A DNA stretch of 64,000 nt, taken from the NCBI GenBank assembly GCA_021202335.1, contig JAJQDE010000024.1, positions 1 through 64,000 of the forward strand, in the 5' to 3' direction. The notes beneath the pieces are model-generated. The model made no database searches. It had not been told where the DNA came from and saw only the letters and a list, made by a program, of their open reading frames with translations. This DNA is from Lachnospiraceae bacterium. GTDB taxonomy: Bacteria; Bacillota; Clostridia; Lachnospirales; Lachnospiraceae. This document shows, piece by piece, positions 34,772-44,042 of the stretch. The position numbers were made by a program, and so were the translations under genes. The stretch's first letter is position 1. The number at the start of each line of letters is the position of its first letter.

Positions 34772-35185
34772 ATGAATGTAAGGAATTGCAGAAAATGCGG
34801 AAAGCTTTTTAATCATATTGCAGGCGCGCCTATATGCCCTTCATGTAAAGAAGCGCTTGAGAAAACCTTTCAGGACGTGAAAAAGTATATCAGGGAGCAC
34901 CGCACCGCCGATATTCAGGAGGTTTCCGAGGCGTGCAGCGTGGAGGCAAGCCAGATACAGCAGTGGATAAGGGAGGATCGCCTTGAGTTTACGGAGGATT
35001 CGCCCGTTAAGCTTCCCTGCGAAAACTGCGGCGAAATGATTCGCTCCGGGAAATACTGCGAGAAGTGCAAAAGGGAAATGGCAAAGAACCTCTCTAACGC
35101 CGTTAAAAAGCCGCAGCTTCAGGCTGAGGAGCCGAAAAAGACACAGCCGTCGGGGAATAAAATGCGTTTCCTCGACAGGATATAG
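34772..35185 (+). CDS. yvyF: YvyF-like flagellar operon zinc-ribbon protein
   Basis: 137 residues. N-terminal CRKCGKLFN and CPSCKEA, and a later CENCGEM and CEKCKRE, give two zinc ribbons around a helix-turn-helix-like segment (DIQEVSEACSVEASQIQQWI, read in part). This layout is that of YvyF/TIGR03826, a protein regularly found between comFC and flagellar genes. ATG at 34772 with GGAGGG upstream; the tracked start at 34724 overlaps comFC and is unlikely. Function unknown, probably regulatory. Confidence 0.85.
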   Translation: MNVRNCRKCGKLFNHIAGAPICPSCKEALEKTFQDVKKYIREHRTADIQEVSEACSVEASQIQQWIREDRLEFTEDSPVKLPCENCGEMIRSGKYCEKCKREMAKNLSNAVKKPQLQAEEPKKTQPSGNKMRFLDRI

Positions 35186-35194
35186 GTACGGCGT

Positions 35195-35593
35195 ATGTTG
35201 AACGAAGAAAGAATTAAGCTGATGACAAAAATGGCATGCTATGAGGCGTGCGAGGGCAAAAAAAATGTTGCCGTCGGAAGCTATTTCAGGAGTGACTATA
35301 TCGGGCTTCAGGTGATTAAATCCGTTATAAGCGCCACGATTGCCTTTGTCATACTGTTTGGAATGTTCATTCTGTATGATTTTGAGGAATTTATGGCGGA
35401 TCTTTATAAAATAGATTTACTTGCCTATGGAAGGTCGGTGATTGTCTGTTATCTGATTTTTGTGGCAGCCTACGGCGTTATTTCTTATGGCGTGTATACC
35501 TACCGCTATACAAGGGCGAGAAGAAGCCTGAAAAGATATTACAACAATCTGAAAAGGCTTGCCTATCTCTATGACAGGGAGGGCAAGCATTAG
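35195..35593 (+). CDS. Unknown small membrane protein
   Basis: 132 residues with two membrane segments at about 49-70 (VISATIAFVILFGMFILYDF) and 90-108, flanked by basic residues. The C-terminal 25 residues are strongly basic and aromatic (RRSLKRYYNNLKRLAYLYDR). It starts nine bases after yvyF and lies in the operon leading to cdaA. I do not recognise the family. Confidence 0.7.
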   Translation: MLNEERIKLMTKMACYEACEGKKNVAVGSYFRSDYIGLQVIKSVISATIAFVILFGMFILYDFEEFMADLYKIDLLAYGRSVIVCYLIFVAAYGVISYGVYTYRYTRARRSLKRYYNNLKRLAYLYDREGKH

Positions 35594-35630
35594 ATTGCTG
35601 ATTGGATATGGGAGAGAATGGGGGTTTTCT

Positions 35631-36587
35631 ATGACCGGACTGTTGGTTTTTCGTGAACAGTTAAAGAAATTTTACGGCAGATATGAAGTGTATATTACGC
35701 CCTTGAGCAAGTTCGCGCTGGCTTTGGTGACGCTGCTGGTGATTAACGGCTCCATAGGCTACATGAGCGAGCTGAAAAGCTTTGCGGTGGTTTTGGTATT
35801 GGCGCTGATGTGCTCGTTTTTGCCGATGAACTTTATAGTATTGATTGCGGCTTTGGTGACGCTCGGGCACTTGTACAGCTTTTCCATGGAGTGCGCAATC
35901 GTGGCGCTTGCGTTATTTTTGCTTTTGTTTATCCTGTATCTGCGGTTTTCTCCCCGGGATACGCTGATAATCCTTCTGACGCCCATTTGCTTTGTGCTGA
36001 AAATACCGTATGTCATTCCTATTGCGGCAGGTCTTGTGTGCACGCCATTTTCGGTGGTGTCGGTGGCGGGAGGAGTGATTGTTTACTATACTCTGAACTA
36101 TATGGACGTCAGCGCGTCCGTGCTGAGCGCCTTTGACGAGGACGGGTCGCTTGAAAAGTTCAGATATGTGATTGACGGTCTGCTGGGGAACAAGGCGATG
36201 CTTGTGACGCTTGTCGCCTTTACGGCGACGCTGCTTGCCGTGTACGTCATCAGAAGGCTGAGTGTGGATTATGCGTGGACGATAGCGATGATTACGGGCG
36301 CGCTTTTGGATATTCTGATATTATTGTTCGGAGATTTGATGTATAATACCAATCTTTCGATTTTGGGGCTGATATTTGGAAGCCTTGTCGCGGTGGCAAT
36401 CGCGAAGATACTTGAATTTTTCGTGTTTAACGTGGATTACTCAAGGACGGAGCATGTGCAGTTTGAGGACGACGAGTATTATTATTATGTGAAAGCCGTT
36501 CCCAAAAACACGGTGGCTGCGCCTCAAAAGCGCGTTAAGACAATCAGGGTACCTGAAAAGGCAGTCAGACAGCAAAAGAGGGATTAA
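35631..36587 (+). CDS. Unknown polytopic membrane protein co-transcribed with cdaA
   Basis: 318 residues with about eight hydrophobic segments between residues 25 and 270. A cytoplasmic tail follows that is first acidic and tyrosine-rich (EDDEYYYYVKAVP) and then strongly basic (KRVKTIRVPEKAVRQQK). The start is the ATG at 35631; the tracked start at 35559 lies inside the previous gene. It ends five bases before the cdaA start, so it is made from the same message as the c-di-AMP cyclase. No family recognised. The membrane location and tail make it a candidate partner or regulator of CdaA. Confidence 0.75.
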   Translation: MTGLLVFREQLKKFYGRYEVYITPLSKFALALVTLLVINGSIGYMSELKSFAVVLVLALMCSFLPMNFIVLIAALVTLGHLYSFSMECAIVALALFLLLFILYLRFSPRDTLIILLTPICFVLKIPYVIPIAAGLVCTPFSVVSVAGGVIVYYTLNYMDVSASVLSAFDEDGSLEKFRYVIDGLLGNKAMLVTLVAFTATLLAVYVIRRLSVDYAWTIAMITGALLDILILLFGDLMYNTNLSILGLIFGSLVAVAIAKILEFFVFNVDYSRTEHVQFEDDEYYYYVKAVPKNTVAAPQKRVKTIRVPEKAVRQQKRD

Positions 36588-36592
36588 GAAGA

Positions 36593-37462
36593 ATGACCAC
36601 GTTTATGGATAGCTTAAGTTCATATTTTTCATCGTTATCTTTACACAGTCTGAGTATAAGATGGCAGGATATAGTGGAAATTATCATTATATCCTTTTTG
36701 TTGTATTATATTATGGTGTGGGTGAAGCACACAAAGGTCTGGGTGCTCATGAAGGGTATTATCGTGATACTGGTCTTTGTGCTTTTGGCAATTTTGTTTC
36801 AGATGAATACCATAATATGGATTGTCGAAAATGTCCTTAGCATTGCCGTGATTGCGGTGATTGTCATTTTGCAGCCGGAGCTGCGGCGCGCGCTTGAGGA
36901 GCTTGGAAGAAAAACCTTTATTTCAGGCTTTATGCCCTTTGAGAAAGCGCCGGAGGAGCGTTTTTCGGATAAGACGGTGAACGATCTGGTAAAGGCGAGC
37001 TTTGAGATGGGCAAGGTAAAGACCGGCGCGCTGATTGTCATTGAGCAGTACGTGCTGCTTACGGAATATGAAAGAACGGGTATTGAGATTGACGCGCTGA
37101 TATCAAGCCAGCTTCTGATTAACATTTTTGAGCACAATACGCCGCTTCACGACGGTGCGGTAATCATACGCGGAAACCGGGTGGTTTCGGCGACCTGCTA
37201 TCTGCCGCTCTCGGACAATATGGGAATCAGCAAAGAGCTTGGCACAAGGCACCGCGCGGCGCTTGGCATCTCCGAGGCAACGGATTCGCTTACCATTGTC
37301 GTGTCGGAGGAAACGGGCAACGTCAGCGTGACCTACGAGGGAGAGCTGTACAGAAACCTGGATGCAAACGGCTTGAGGGAAAAGCTCCATATGATACAGA
37401 ATAAGGAAACGGAGGAAAAGAAACGCAGGCTGTGGAAAGGCAGGGCTAAGGATGAAAAGTAA
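36593..37462 (+). CDS. cdaA: Diadenylate cyclase CdaA
   Basis: 289 residues. Three N-terminal membrane helices (about 25-45, 55-72, 78-95) precede a DAC domain. The catalytic motifs are LHDGAVI (DGA at 187-189) and GTRHRAALG (RHR at 219-221). It makes c-di-AMP from two ATP. c-di-AMP controls potassium and osmolyte transport and cell-wall balance in Firmicutes. The downstream cdaR gene overlaps by 11 bases and glmM follows, the conserved arrangement in which CdaR and GlmM bind and regulate CdaA. Confidence 0.96.
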   Translation: MTTFMDSLSSYFSSLSLHSLSIRWQDIVEIIIISFLLYYIMVWVKHTKVWVLMKGIIVILVFVLLAILFQMNTIIWIVENVLSIAVIAVIVILQPELRRALEELGRKTFISGFMPFEKAPEERFSDKTVNDLVKASFEMGKVKTGALIVIEQYVLLTEYERTGIEIDALISSQLLINIFEHNTPLHDGAVIIRGNRVVSATCYLPLSDNMGISKELGTRHRAALGISEATDSLTIVVSEETGNVSVTYEGELYRNLDANGLREKLHMIQNKETEEKKRRLWKGRAKDEK

Positions 37463-38813
37463 AATTCGCAGACTGACTGCTCTGATTACAAACAATATCG
37501 GAATTAAGCTTTTGGCGCTAATCGTATCATTGGGTCTGTGGTTTGTGGTAAACAACATTACCGACCCTGTTGATAAGGTGAAGTTTAACAACATTGCCGT
37601 GGAAATAATTAACGACGAGGCGATAACCGACAGCGGAAAGGTTTATGAGATTATTGACAATACCGGAACCGTGAACGTTGAGGTCAGCGGCAAGCGTTCC
37701 GTGCTAAGCTACATTACGAAGGACAATATAAAGGCAGTGGCGGACATGGAGGAGCTTACCTTCATGAACACAATCGGCATTGAGGTTTCGAGCACGAGGA
37801 ACAATTCGGATCTTGAGTTTAAGACCAATATTGACAGTGTGAAGCTTTCGATAGAGGATATGAAACGCGTTCAAATGATTATCAGCACTTCGACGAGCGG
37901 GGAGCCTGCGGACGGCTATATCGTGGGAAGCGTAAGCTCAAGCCAAAACATCGTGCAGCTTTCGGGTCCCGAATCGGTAATTGACCAGATTGACCATGTG
38001 GCGGCTGTGGCAAATATTGACGGATATTCTTCCGACATCAGCACGAGCGTCGAGCTGAAGCTTTACGATGCGGATGAAAACGAGATTACGAGCAGCTCCG
38101 TTAAGATGAATATAGCCACCGTGAACGTGTCCGTGACAATCCTTGCCACAAAGGAGGTTCCGCTGAGCTTTACGCCTGCGGATGAGCCTGCGGACGGCTA
38201 CATTGCAAACGGTGAGATTGTGAGCGTGCCTGAAACCGTCATGCTTGCGGGAAAGAAGTCCGTGCTTGACACGGTGTCGAAGCTGACGATTTCCGATTCG
38301 GCGCTGAGTTTGGCGGATGAAACGGAGGATGTGACCGCAATCATCAACATTAAGAAGTATCTGCCCACGGGAACGCAGCTTGCCGACAGCAGCTTTAACG
38401 GAAACGTGAGCGTTACGGTAGGGATTGAACCGCTGGTGACAAGGGAGCTCTCGATACCGGCAAAGAACTTTGCGGCAGGCTTTAACAGCAACGGGCTGCC
38501 TGAAAATCTCGAGGCGGCGCTGAGCGCATTTGAGGACGATGAGGATGCCGTGCTTACGGTAACGATATCGGGAACTGAGGCGGCGGTTGAGGCTGTTGAT
38601 GAGGACAGCGTGATTGGCGTTATTGACATGGATAAGGTATTTGAGAGCCTTGAGCTGGATGAGTGGTCGGAAGGAAGCTATACGGGTGAGGTTGTGTTCA
38701 ATTTCAAGCTTCCGGAGGATGTGACGGTTGAAACGGACACGGCGTACACGCTGACAGTGGAGCTGCGGGAAATTCAGGACGATGAAGGCGACGATGGCTC
38801 GGACGATGAATAA
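37452..38813 (+). CDS. cdaR: CdaA regulatory protein (YbbR-domain)
   Basis: 453 residues. One N-terminal membrane helix (IGIKLLALIVSLGLWFVV) and then an extracellular part built of about four YbbR repeats. A recurring phrase, EPADGYI, marks repeats two and three. The C-terminal tail is very acidic. CdaR modulates the cyclase activity of CdaA from the outer face of the membrane. It overlaps cdaA by 11 bases, which supports coupled translation. Confidence 0.93.
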   Translation: MKSKIRRLTALITNNIGIKLLALIVSLGLWFVVNNITDPVDKVKFNNIAVEIINDEAITDSGKVYEIIDNTGTVNVEVSGKRSVLSYITKDNIKAVADMEELTFMNTIGIEVSSTRNNSDLEFKTNIDSVKLSIEDMKRVQMIISTSTSGEPADGYIVGSVSSSQNIVQLSGPESVIDQIDHVAAVANIDGYSSDISTSVELKLYDADENEITSSSVKMNIATVNVSVTILATKEVPLSFTPADEPADGYIANGEIVSVPETVMLAGKKSVLDTVSKLTISDSALSLADETEDVTAIINIKKYLPTGTQLADSSFNGNVSVTVGIEPLVTRELSIPAKNFAAGFNSNGLPENLEAALSAFEDDEDAVLTVTISGTEAAVEAVDEDSVIGVIDMDKVFESLELDEWSEGSYTGEVVFNFKLPEDVTVETDTAYTLTVELREIQDDEGDDGSDDE

Positions 38814-38823
38814 TGGGGGTATA

Positions 38824-40179
38824 ATGGTAATGGCAAGACTTTTTGGAACGGATGGAGTAAGGGGCGTGGCAAACGATGAGCTTACGCCCGAGCTTGCGAT
38901 GAAGCTTGGCCAGGCGGGGGCATATGTGCTTTCAAAGGAGAAGGAGCACAAGCCTACGATAATGGTGGGCTGTGATACGCGCATATCGGGCGACATGCTT
39001 GCAAACGCTCTGATGGCGGGCGCGTGCTCCGTGGGTGCGAATGTGGTGTACGTGGGCGTGCTTCCCACGCCTGCCATAGCGTATCTTACAAAAAAATACA
39101 GAGTGGATGCGGGCGTGGTGATTTCCGCCTCGCACAATCCCGTTGAATTTAATGGAATTAAATTTTTTGACGGAAACGGCTTTAAGCTTCCCGATGCGAT
39201 GGAGGATGAAATAGACGAGCTGATCAAGAGCGGAATGAAGGATATCAGCTTTCCGACAGGCGCAAGCGTCGGCAGGGAAAAGTACCGCGCGGACGCAAGG
39301 GAAGAGTATATCAACCATTCCGTGAGGGCCGTGCCCGTAAAGCTGACGGGAAAGAAGATTGTGGTCGACTGCGCGGAGGGGGCATCATACTATACCTCCG
39401 TGGAAACGCTAAAGGAGCTGGGCGCGGAGGTGGTCGCAATCCACAATAATCCCGACGGCACGAATATTAACGCAAACTGCGGCTCGACGCATATGGAGGA
39501 GCTTCAGGCGCGCGTGGTGTATGAGAAAGCGGACGTCGGGCTGGCGTTTGACGGTGATGCGGACCGGCTGCTTGCAGTGGACGAAAACGGCAATCAGATT
39601 GACGGTGATGTGATTATGGCAATTGTCGGCAATCACATGAAGTCAAAGGGGCAGCTCAAGGATAATACCATTGTGGCGACGGTAATGAGCAACCTCGGAT
39701 TTTTCATTATGGGCAGGGAAAACGGTATTAATATAGAGCAGACAAAGGTGGGCGACCGATATGTGCTTGAGAGGATGCTTGAAATAGGGGCAAATCTCGG
39801 AGGCGAGCAGTCGGGGCATATCATTTTCCTTGATGAGAACACCACGGGGGACGGTCTGCTGAGCGCGCTCCATCTTCTTCAGGTGATGGTGGAAAGCGGC
39901 AAGCCGCTTTCGGAGCTGGCGTCGGTAATGACGGTGCTGCCGCAGGCGCTTGTGGGAGCAAAGGTGCCGAACCATAAAAAGGAAAGCTACATGGAATATG
40001 CGGAAATCGCGGAGGCGATAGCGCGCGTGAATGAAAAATTCGAGGGGGAGGGCAGAGTCCTTATCAGACCCTCGGGCACGGAGCCGCTTGTCCGCGTGAT
40101 GATAGAAGGCAAAGACAGGCAGCTCATTGAAAAGGAGGCAAAGGCTCTCGCGGAGCTTATTCAGAACGTTATGCTTTGA
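38824..40179 (+). CDS. glmM: Phosphoglucosamine mutase
   Basis: 451 residues. Catalytic phosphoserine loop ISASHNPVEFNG near residue 100, metal-binding DGDADR near 243, sugar-binding GGEQSGHI near 327 and phosphate-binding RPSGTEPLVRVM at the end. It converts glucosamine-6-phosphate to glucosamine-1-phosphate for UDP-GlcNAc. GGGGG stands seven bases before the ATG at 38824; an in-frame ATG two codons later is also possible. The gene follows cdaR by ten bases; GlmM is known to bind and inhibit CdaA. Confidence 0.96.
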   Translation: MVMARLFGTDGVRGVANDELTPELAMKLGQAGAYVLSKEKEHKPTIMVGCDTRISGDMLANALMAGACSVGANVVYVGVLPTPAIAYLTKKYRVDAGVVISASHNPVEFNGIKFFDGNGFKLPDAMEDEIDELIKSGMKDISFPTGASVGREKYRADAREEYINHSVRAVPVKLTGKKIVVDCAEGASYYTSVETLKELGAEVVAIHNNPDGTNINANCGSTHMEELQARVVYEKADVGLAFDGDADRLLAVDENGNQIDGDVIMAIVGNHMKSKGQLKDNTIVATVMSNLGFFIMGRENGINIEQTKVGDRYVLERMLEIGANLGGEQSGHIIFLDENTTGDGLLSALHLLQVMVESGKPLSELASVMTVLPQALVGAKVPNHKKESYMEYAEIAEAIARVNEKFEGEGRVLIRPSGTEPLVRVMIEGKDRQLIEKEAKALAELIQNVML

Positions 40180-40223
40180 CAAAAGCAGTGAGCGAACCAA
40201 GGTTAGCAGAAATGAGGAAAGCT

Positions 40224-40487
40224 ATGGTAAGTCAAAAGGTAAAAATTAAAAATCCGACAGGTCTGCATCTGCGTCCCGCAGGCACCCTGTGCAAGGAAGC
40301 GCTGCAATATAAATCACTGATAACCTTTACCTTTAATGGCAATACCGCAAATGCAAAGAGCGTGCTCAGTGTGCTCGGCGCATGTGTAAAAAACGGTGAT
40401 GAGATTGAGATTATCTGCGAGGGCGAGGACGAGCAGAATGCTTTAGCGGCGTTGGTTAAAGCGATTGAGGGCGGACTTGGCGAATAA
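40224..40487 (+). CDS. ptsH: HPr phosphocarrier protein
   Basis: 87 residues. The active-site His15 in NPTGLHLRPAG and the regulatory Ser46 in NAKSVLSVLG are both at their standard positions. Thus it can both pass phosphate from enzyme I to sugar permeases and be phosphorylated by HPr kinase for carbon catabolite control. ATG at 40224 behind GAGGAAA; the tracked start in the glmM stop region is not used. A small hairpin (GCGAACC-aa-GGTTAGC) and the motif AGAAATGAGGAAA lie just before the start. Confidence 0.93.
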   Translation: MVSQKVKIKNPTGLHLRPAGTLCKEALQYKSLITFTFNGNTANAKSVLSVLGACVKNGDEIEIICEGEDEQNALAALVKAIEGGLGE

Positions 40488-40500
40488 AATGGGGAAAAAT

Positions 40501-40529
40501 AGCCCGAATTGATGAGGTTCGGGCTGTTT
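40501..40529 (+). terminator. Probable terminator after ptsH
   Basis: AGCCCGAA (40501-40508) pairs with TTCGGGCT (40518-40525), then GTTTG. The stem is strong but the T tract is short. Confidence 0.6.
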
Positions 40530-40599
40530 GCGTATGAAAACCGGAATAAATCTCCGGCGTCAGGTAAAGCATAAATTTAAACACAAATGGAGGATTAAT

Positions 40600-41451
40600 G
40601 TGAAAAAAATAATAGTGACGGGCTGTAACGGGCAGCTTGGAAGGGCAATTAACCGGATTTATGCCGGCAGCAGGGAATATGAGTGCGTAAACACGGATGT
40701 GAAGGATTTGGATATCACAAATATCGACGCGGTTTTAAAGCTGCTCGATGAGGTCAGACCCTATGCCATCGTGAACTGTGCGGCGCATACTAATGTAAAT
40801 GCATGTGAAACGGATGTGGACAATGCTTACCGCATCAATGCAATCGGACCGAGAAACCTGAGCATTGCCGCGACGCGCGCGGGGGCAAAGCTTATACATG
40901 TTTCGACGGATTATGTGTTTGACGGACAGGCAGTTGTCCCGTACACGGAATTTGACCGCCCCGACCCTAAGGCGGTTTACGGAAAGACAAAGCTTGCGGG
41001 TGAGCGCTTTGTGCAGGAGTTTGCAAGGGAATACTTTATCATCCGCACGGCCTGGCTTTACGGGGACGGAAAGAACTTTGTGCGCACCATGCTCGGGCGT
41101 TCACAAACGCATGAGCAGGTGAAGGTGGTAGGGGATCAGTTAGGCTCGCCCACAAGCGCGGACGAGCTTGCAAGAGCGATAGAATACCTTTTGCCTACCG
41201 ACAATTTCGGGCTTTTCCACGGCACCTGCGAGGGTATCACAAGCTGGGCTGATTTTACGCGCGAGATATACAGGCTTGCGGGCAGGAGCACGGAGGTCGT
41301 CACCGTCACGAGCGAGGAATATGAGAAAAACACCACGGGCATTGTAGCGCCGCGCCCCGCTTACTCGGTGCTTGAGAATTATATGCTCAAGCTTACGACA
41401 GACTTTATGTTTGCCGATTGGGAAAAGGCGATTGCACAGTATTTAAAATGA
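40600..41451 (+). CDS. rmlD: dTDP-4-dehydrorhamnose reductase
   Basis: 283 residues of the extended short-chain dehydrogenase type. N-terminal NAD(P) motif TGCNGQLGRAI, the STDYVFDG phrase and the catalytic YGKTKLAGE are characteristic of RmlD/RfbD, the last step of dTDP-L-rhamnose synthesis. It starts with GTG at 40600, with TGGAGG seven bases upstream; the tracked ATG begins in the terminator. rmlA, rmlB and rmlC are not in this window, so they must be elsewhere if rhamnose is made. Confidence 0.88.
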   Translation: MKKIIVTGCNGQLGRAINRIYAGSREYECVNTDVKDLDITNIDAVLKLLDEVRPYAIVNCAAHTNVNACETDVDNAYRINAIGPRNLSIAATRAGAKLIHVSTDYVFDGQAVVPYTEFDRPDPKAVYGKTKLAGERFVQEFAREYFIIRTAWLYGDGKNFVRTMLGRSQTHEQVKVVGDQLGSPTSADELARAIEYLLPTDNFGLFHGTCEGITSWADFTREIYRLAGRSTEVVTVTSEEYEKNTTGIVAPRPAYSVLENYMLKLTTDFMFADWEKAIAQYLK

Positions 41452-41455
41452 AAAG

Positions 41456-41591
41456 AGGAAGAACCAACATAGTTGGAAGAACCAACTTTGTTGGAAGAAC
41501 CAACATAGATGGTTCTGCAGGTTTGTGACTGAGCGTTGCTTGCACAAACATTGCATTATGCGTAAAAAGCAGCGCAGAAATGAGGGAAATT
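41456..41591 (+). repeat. Triple CCAAC-type palindrome array upstream of gmd
   Basis: Three tandem units of about 18 bases, each an imperfect palindrome: CCAACatAGTTGG, CCAACtttGTTGG and CCAACatagATGG, separated by AAGAA. A tail TTCTGCAGGTTTGTGACTGAG and AGCGCAGAAATGAGGGAAA lead into the gmd start. It shares the CCAAC-N-GTTGG core with the elements before hsdM and uvrB. Confidence 0.7.
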
Positions 41592-42665
41592 ATGAATAAT
41601 ATTGCACTTATTACGGGAATTACGGGGCAGGACGGTTCATACCTTGCGGAATTTCTGCTGGGAAAGGGCTATGAGGTTCATGGGCTGATACGCCGTCACA
41701 GCATCTCAAACACGATGCGCATTGACCACCTGATCCAATCCGATTATTATAAGGTTAAATTTTTCCTGCATTATGCAGAAACCACGGATTCGTCAAACCT
41801 GATGCGCATTATCGGAGAAATCCGCCCTACGGAGGTGTATAACCTTGCGGCGCAGTCGCATGTGGGAGTGTCCTTTGAGGTTCCCGAATACACTGCGGAC
41901 GCGACGGGCGTGAGCACCTTAAAGCTGCTCGAGGCAATCCGCGTAAACGGCGGAAACTGCCGTTATTATCAGGCGTCCACCTCGGAGCTTTTCGGAGGGC
42001 TTCCGGAAACCGCTCCGCAGAGTGAGAAAACGCCCTTCTACCCTAAGAGTCCGTACGGCGTGGCGAAGCTTTACTCCTATTGGATAACGGTAAATTACAG
42101 GGAGTCCTACAATATGTTTGCCTGCAACGGCATCCTGTTCAATCATGAATCTCCCAGACGCGGCGAGAATTTCGTGACAAGGAAAATCACGCTTGCCATC
42201 GCAAACATCATAGCGGGAAATCAGCAGAAGCTTTCGCTTGGAAACATGAATGCAAAGAGAGATTGGGGCTTTGCGGGCGATTACGTTGAAGGAATGTGGC
42301 TGATGCTCCAACAGAGCACACCGGGCGATTACGTGCTTGCCACAAACGAAACGCATACGGTCCGTGAGTTTGTCGAGGCGGCATTCGGAGAGCTTGGGAT
42401 TGAGCTTCGCTGGGAAGGCGAGGGCGTAGGTGAGAAGGGCTACGATGCCAAAACCGACAGGCTTTTGGTGGATGTGAACCCTGAGTTTTACCGCCCTGCC
42501 GAGGTTGAGTTTTTGTGGGGAAATCCCGCAAAGGCCGAAAAAGAGCTTGGCTGGAAACGAAAGATTGGCTTCAGGGAGCTTGTTGAGCTGATGATGGATG
42601 CGGATTTAAAGGCGGTGGCAGGAATGTCCTGCGAGGAATATAAGGAAAGGCAAATGGAAGAATGA
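41592..42665 (+). CDS. gmd: GDP-mannose 4,6-dehydratase
   Basis: 357 residues. NADP-binding [15 protein letters not shown] at the N-terminus, catalytic Ser-Glu in ASTSELFGG and Tyr-Lys in [10 protein letters not shown]. It makes GDP-4-keto-6-deoxymannose. The fcl gene, which turns this into GDP-L-fucose, overlaps its stop by four bases, so the two form a unit. ATG at 41592 behind GAGGGAAA; the tracked ATG at 41580 lies inside the ribosome binding region. Confidence 0.96.
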   Translation: MNNIALITGITGQDGSYLAEFLLGKGYEVHGLIRRHSISNTMRIDHLIQSDYYKVKFFLHYAETTDSSNLMRIIGEIRPTEVYNLAAQSHVGVSFEVPEYTADATGVSTLKLLEAIRVNGGNCRYYQASTSELFGGLPETAPQSEKTPFYPKSPYGVAKLYSYWITVNYRESYNMFACNGILFNHESPRRGENFVTRKITLAIANIIAGNQQKLSLGNMNAKRDWGFAGDYVEGMWLMLQQSTPGDYVLATNETHTVREFVEAAFGELGIELRWEGEGVGEKGYDAKTDRLLVDVNPEFYRPAEVEFLWGNPAKAEKELGWKRKIGFRELVELMMDADLKAVAGMSCEEYKERQMEE

Positions 42666-43603
42666 ATAAGTCGGATAAAATATATGTAGCGGGTCACAGA
42701 GGGCTTGTCGGCGCCGCCATTGTAAGGAGCCTTAAGGCTAAGGGCTATACAAATATTATCGGAAGAACCCATGCGGAGCTTGATTTGACGAACCAGCAGC
42801 AGGTGAGGGATTTTTTTGAAAAGGAAAAGCCGGACGTGGTGGTGTTGGCGGCGGCAAAGGTCGGCGGCATCAATGCGAATAACACCACGCCTGCGGAATT
42901 TGCATATGAGAATATGCAGATACAGTGCAATGTGATTAAATGCTGCCACGATTATAAGGTGAAAAAGCTTTTGTTTTTGGGAAGCACCTGCATTTACCCT
43001 AAAATGGCGCCGCAGCCCATTCCGGAGGACGCGCTTTTGACCGGTCCGCTTGAGCCTACGAATGAGGCTTACGCCATCGCAAAGATTTCGGGGCTTGAGA
43101 TGTGCAGGTTTTACAAGAGGCAGTACGGCGACGACTTTATAAGCTGTATGCCCACGAACCTGTACGGACCGCATGACAATTATGATTTGGAAGGCTCACA
43201 CGTAATGCCCGCCATGATCCGCAAGTTCCATGACGCAAAGGTGAGCGGCGCTGCGAGTGTTGAGCTTTGGGGGACAGGCACGCCGCTGCGCGAATTTCTG
43301 TATGTCGACGACATGGCTGACGCGTGCGTGTTCCTGCTTGAGAATTATGACGGAGAGCAGCATGTCAATATCGGTACGGGAAAGGAAGTGACGATAAAGG
43401 AGCTTGCCCAAACCGTAAAGCAGGTTGTAGGCTATGAGGGTGAAATCGTTTGGAACAGCGATATGCCGGACGGCACGCCCAGAAAGCTGACGGATGTCAC
43501 AAAGCTGCATAATCTGGGCTGGACACATAAGGTTGAACTGGACGAGGGCGTCCGGCTTGCATATAATTGGTTTAAGGAGAATGTCAGGACTGCCAGACTT
43601 TAG
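42662..43603 (+). CDS. fcl: GDP-L-fucose synthase
   Basis: 313 residues. [15 protein letters not shown] binds [18 protein letters not shown] carries the catalytic Ser-Cys and [11 protein letters not shown] the Tyr-Lys pair. Epimerase and reductase completing GDP-L-fucose. The ATGA overlap with gmd indicates translational coupling. The pair implies that the surface polysaccharide (or a glycosylated protein) contains fucose or a related 6-deoxy sugar. Confidence 0.96.
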   Translation: MNKSDKIYVAGHRGLVGAAIVRSLKAKGYTNIIGRTHAELDLTNQQQVRDFFEKEKPDVVVLAAAKVGGINANNTTPAEFAYENMQIQCNVIKCCHDYKVKKLLFLGSTCIYPKMAPQPIPEDALLTGPLEPTNEAYAIAKISGLEMCRFYKRQYGDDFISCMPTNLYGPHDNYDLEGSHVMPAMIRKFHDAKVSGAASVELWGTGTPLREFLYVDDMADACVFLLENYDGEQHVNIGTGKEVTIKELAQTVKQVVGYEGEIVWNSDMPDGTPRKLTDVTKLHNLGWTHKVELDEGVRLAYNWFKENVRTARL

Positions 43604-43629
43604 CATTTCACGCTTGTCCGGCAGGTAAA

Positions 43630-43647
43630 GTTTGAAAATTTTCAAAC
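43630..43647 (+). promoter_or_regulatory. Perfect 18-bp palindrome before the Spo0A-like gene
   Basis: GTTTGAAAATTTTCAAAC, a complete self-complementary sequence, 15 bases before the start codon. It may be an operator or a hairpin of the recurrent pre-start type; there is no T tract. Confidence 0.6.
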
Positions 43648-43662
43648 GTAAGGTTGAGAGGA

Positions 43663-44016
43663 ATGGATGAAAGTCCAAGGCTGAGGGTGCTGGAAAGTAC
43701 TACATATCTGTTGCTTCACACCGGCTTTCAACCGAGGCAGAGAGGCTGCCGGTATTTGCGGGAAGCAGTGTGGATTGCATGGAAGGAGCCCGGGATGCTT
43801 ACCTCAGTGACAAAGCTCCTCTATCCCGAGGTCGCAAAACGCTTTGGAACTACGGATAAACATGTGGAACGCGCAATTAGAACGGCTATCGAAACAGCAT
43901 GGATAAAAGGAAATGCCGATATGCTTACGGAAGTATTCGGAGATTTGTTTACGGACAGAAATCTAAGACCTACCAACTCTGAGGTGATTGCGGCATTAGT
44001 GGCTTGCATTGTTTAA
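43663..44016 (+). CDS. Receiver-less Spo0A C-terminal-like DNA-binding protein
   Basis: 117 residues made only of a Spo0A C-terminal DNA-binding domain. The recognisable parts are GCRYLREAVWIAWKEP, SVTKLLYPEVAKRFGTT, VERAIRTAIETAWIKGN and a final RPTNSEVIAALVA. The N-terminal receiver domain of Spo0A is absent and no truncated receiver is found upstream. It lies between fcl and a glycosyltransferase gene on the same strand, so it is probably a dedicated regulator of this polysaccharide cluster. ATG at 43663 with GAGAGG very close; the start is not certain. Confidence 0.82.
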   Translation: MDESPRLRVLESTTYLLLHTGFQPRQRGCRYLREAVWIAWKEPGMLTSVTKLLYPEVAKRFGTTDKHVERAIRTAIETAWIKGNADMLTEVFGDLFTDRNLRPTNSEVIAALVACIV

Positions 44017-44042
44017 GATGCGGTCAGGAATGGAGGATTTAA

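Noticed and set aside
41456-41520. Transcription terminator after rmlD
   Set aside because: The CCAAC palindromes are short, repeated and not followed by a T tract.
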